Source: Blattamonas nauphoetae
Lineage: Eukaryota > Preaxostyla > Oxymonadida
DNA: 41,580 bases
NCBI GenBank assembly: GCA_033064195.1
Contig: JARBJD010000488.1
Location: 1-41,580, forward strand
Direction: 5' to 3'
The notes under the pieces were generated by a model that was not told the origin of the DNA, did not search any database, and saw nothing but the letters and a program-made list of their open reading frames with translations. Position numbers and translations under genes: made by a program. How positions within the stretch are numbered: position 1 is the stretch's first letter; each line of letters starts with the position of its first letter. Positions 40,549-41,580 of this stretch are shown here, one piece after another.

Positions 40549-41580
40549 GATCAAACTTTTTCCAAAAGTGTTATTTATCGCGAATCTCACCTTTCGAAAT
40601 CGATTTTGTAATTTTAGAAGGTGTTTGAGGTGTATTTGAGACATAAAGTAGTGGTTAGTAGCGAAATCTGAAAATCGACTTTTGGTCCATTTTGTGACCA
40701 CTGTTCGGTACGTAACTCCACGAATTCTCAACCGATTTTCATCAGGATTGTTTTGATCGATGACTCACATCGTCCTCGACATTTTAGAAATTTTTCGATT
40801 TTTTCGAAGTGGTTCTCAAGTTGGATTCACTTTGTTCGAGTTCAAAAGTGAAAAACATCGAAAAAGTGACAACATTTTTGGAATACAAAAATTTGCTTCA
40901 AAATTGACGCTTAAAATGAGGTCGAAATATTGGACATATTTCTGGAATTTAGGTCAAATATTGGCATCATTGAAATGGCCTAAATTCCTTTAATACAAGA
41001 TTTAGAAATGGTCAATCGGAATTGACTTTCAACTTTGGTTTTCAATGACTATTTCAATCTGGTTCCCAAATCGTCTACTATACTACTGCCCCATGGATTC
41101 GAATTTCCCCGAATCGATTCTATGATTCGAAACGTATACAATTCACAAAAAAGATGAAAAATGAATTGTTTTTGAATCGTGATTGAAATGAGAAACGATG
41201 ATAAAATGCAGAGAGAAAATAGACAGCCTTTGTGAAACTGGTCTGATTCTAATAAAGATGGATCAATCCAAAGAAAAATCATAAAATCTGAATAACGGTG
41301 TCTAAAAGCCGGATTTACTCATTTTTACTCGTTTTTGTCATTAGATCCTTTCTCCTGCTGATCTGTTTCGAATCGGCTGTCCGGTTCTCTACAGACACTT
41401 TTGTCCCTCGATTTTGCAAGAAACCGAAAGAGAAAGATAAATGTCGCTGCAAGTCATTCAACTCTTATATCATTCTTTATTCTCCCTTCCAATAAACTAA
41501 AAAACCGAGCTAACTGTAGCAATGAATCCAATTCTGTGAATTGAAAAGAGAAAGTTTGAATTATTTTGTACGATATCATC
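40549..41580. other. No gene recognised
   Basis: AT-rich sequence with short open frames on both strands (40516-40731, 40760-40993, 41049-41282, 41298-41495). None has a recognisable domain. No repeat end or RNA gene was seen. Confidence 0.4.

Noticed and set aside
1-41580. tRNA or rRNA genes
   Set aside because: No cloverleaf with a convincing T-loop and anticodon arm, and no rRNA core sequence, was seen. A covariance-model scan would be decisive.

Overview
This is a window from a eukaryotic, probably protist, nuclear genome that is almost entirely mobile-element and repeat DNA. It holds a Polinton/Maverick with several later insertions, two relatives of one DDE DNA transposon, three hAT-like elements without a visible transposase, a large foldback element and two long minisatellites. 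The gene-like relics outside the Polinton have very short introns with GTGTG donors. That fits a compact flagellate genome such as an oxymonad or parabasalid, but the species cannot be named from the sequence.

Layout. 1-2080: no recognisable gene. 2088-4199: decayed DDE transposase. 4503-5201: 32-bp minisatellite. 5202-7640: fragments with a 72-bp duplication. 7646-9418: purine-rich minisatellite with 26/27-bp units. About 9650 to at least 30265: a Polinton with protein-primed DNA polymerase, retroviral-type integrase, a small gene cut by an insertion, packaging ATPase, two unknown virion-type genes, a pair of small hydrophobic genes, a pair of major-capsid-type genes (one broken), a 15-kDa gene and a fibre-like gene ending in an S74 chaperone domain. 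About 30783-35473: a foldback element of about 1.4 kb, split by a 3.3-kb hAT-like element. 35474-37800: diverged T-rich repeats. About 38388-40548: a DDE transposon with a long transposase ORF. 40549-41580: nothing recognised.

The Polinton looks old but mostly legible. It has about four to six breaks in all, plus two large insertions. Nearly every one of its genes is preceded by a T-rich TATTTTTATTTT-type motif a few bases before the ATG, which suggests one shared promoter and very short leaders. Its terminal inverted repeats were not identified, so its limits are approximate.

Three hAT-like elements (14833-19601, 28311-30236, 32086-35380) have termini starting TAGG/TAAGG. The last two have perfect 8-bp target duplications. 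All carry GC-richer, host-like gene fragments and no transposase, like Pack-type gene-capturing elements. One sits just after the start codon of a Polinton gene, one in the promoter of the fibre gene, and one inside the foldback element. The insertion order is therefore partly readable. The points most worth a second look are an HNH-type zinc domain inside the polymerase, the shared promoter motif, the S74 fibre and the gene-carrying hAT-like elements.
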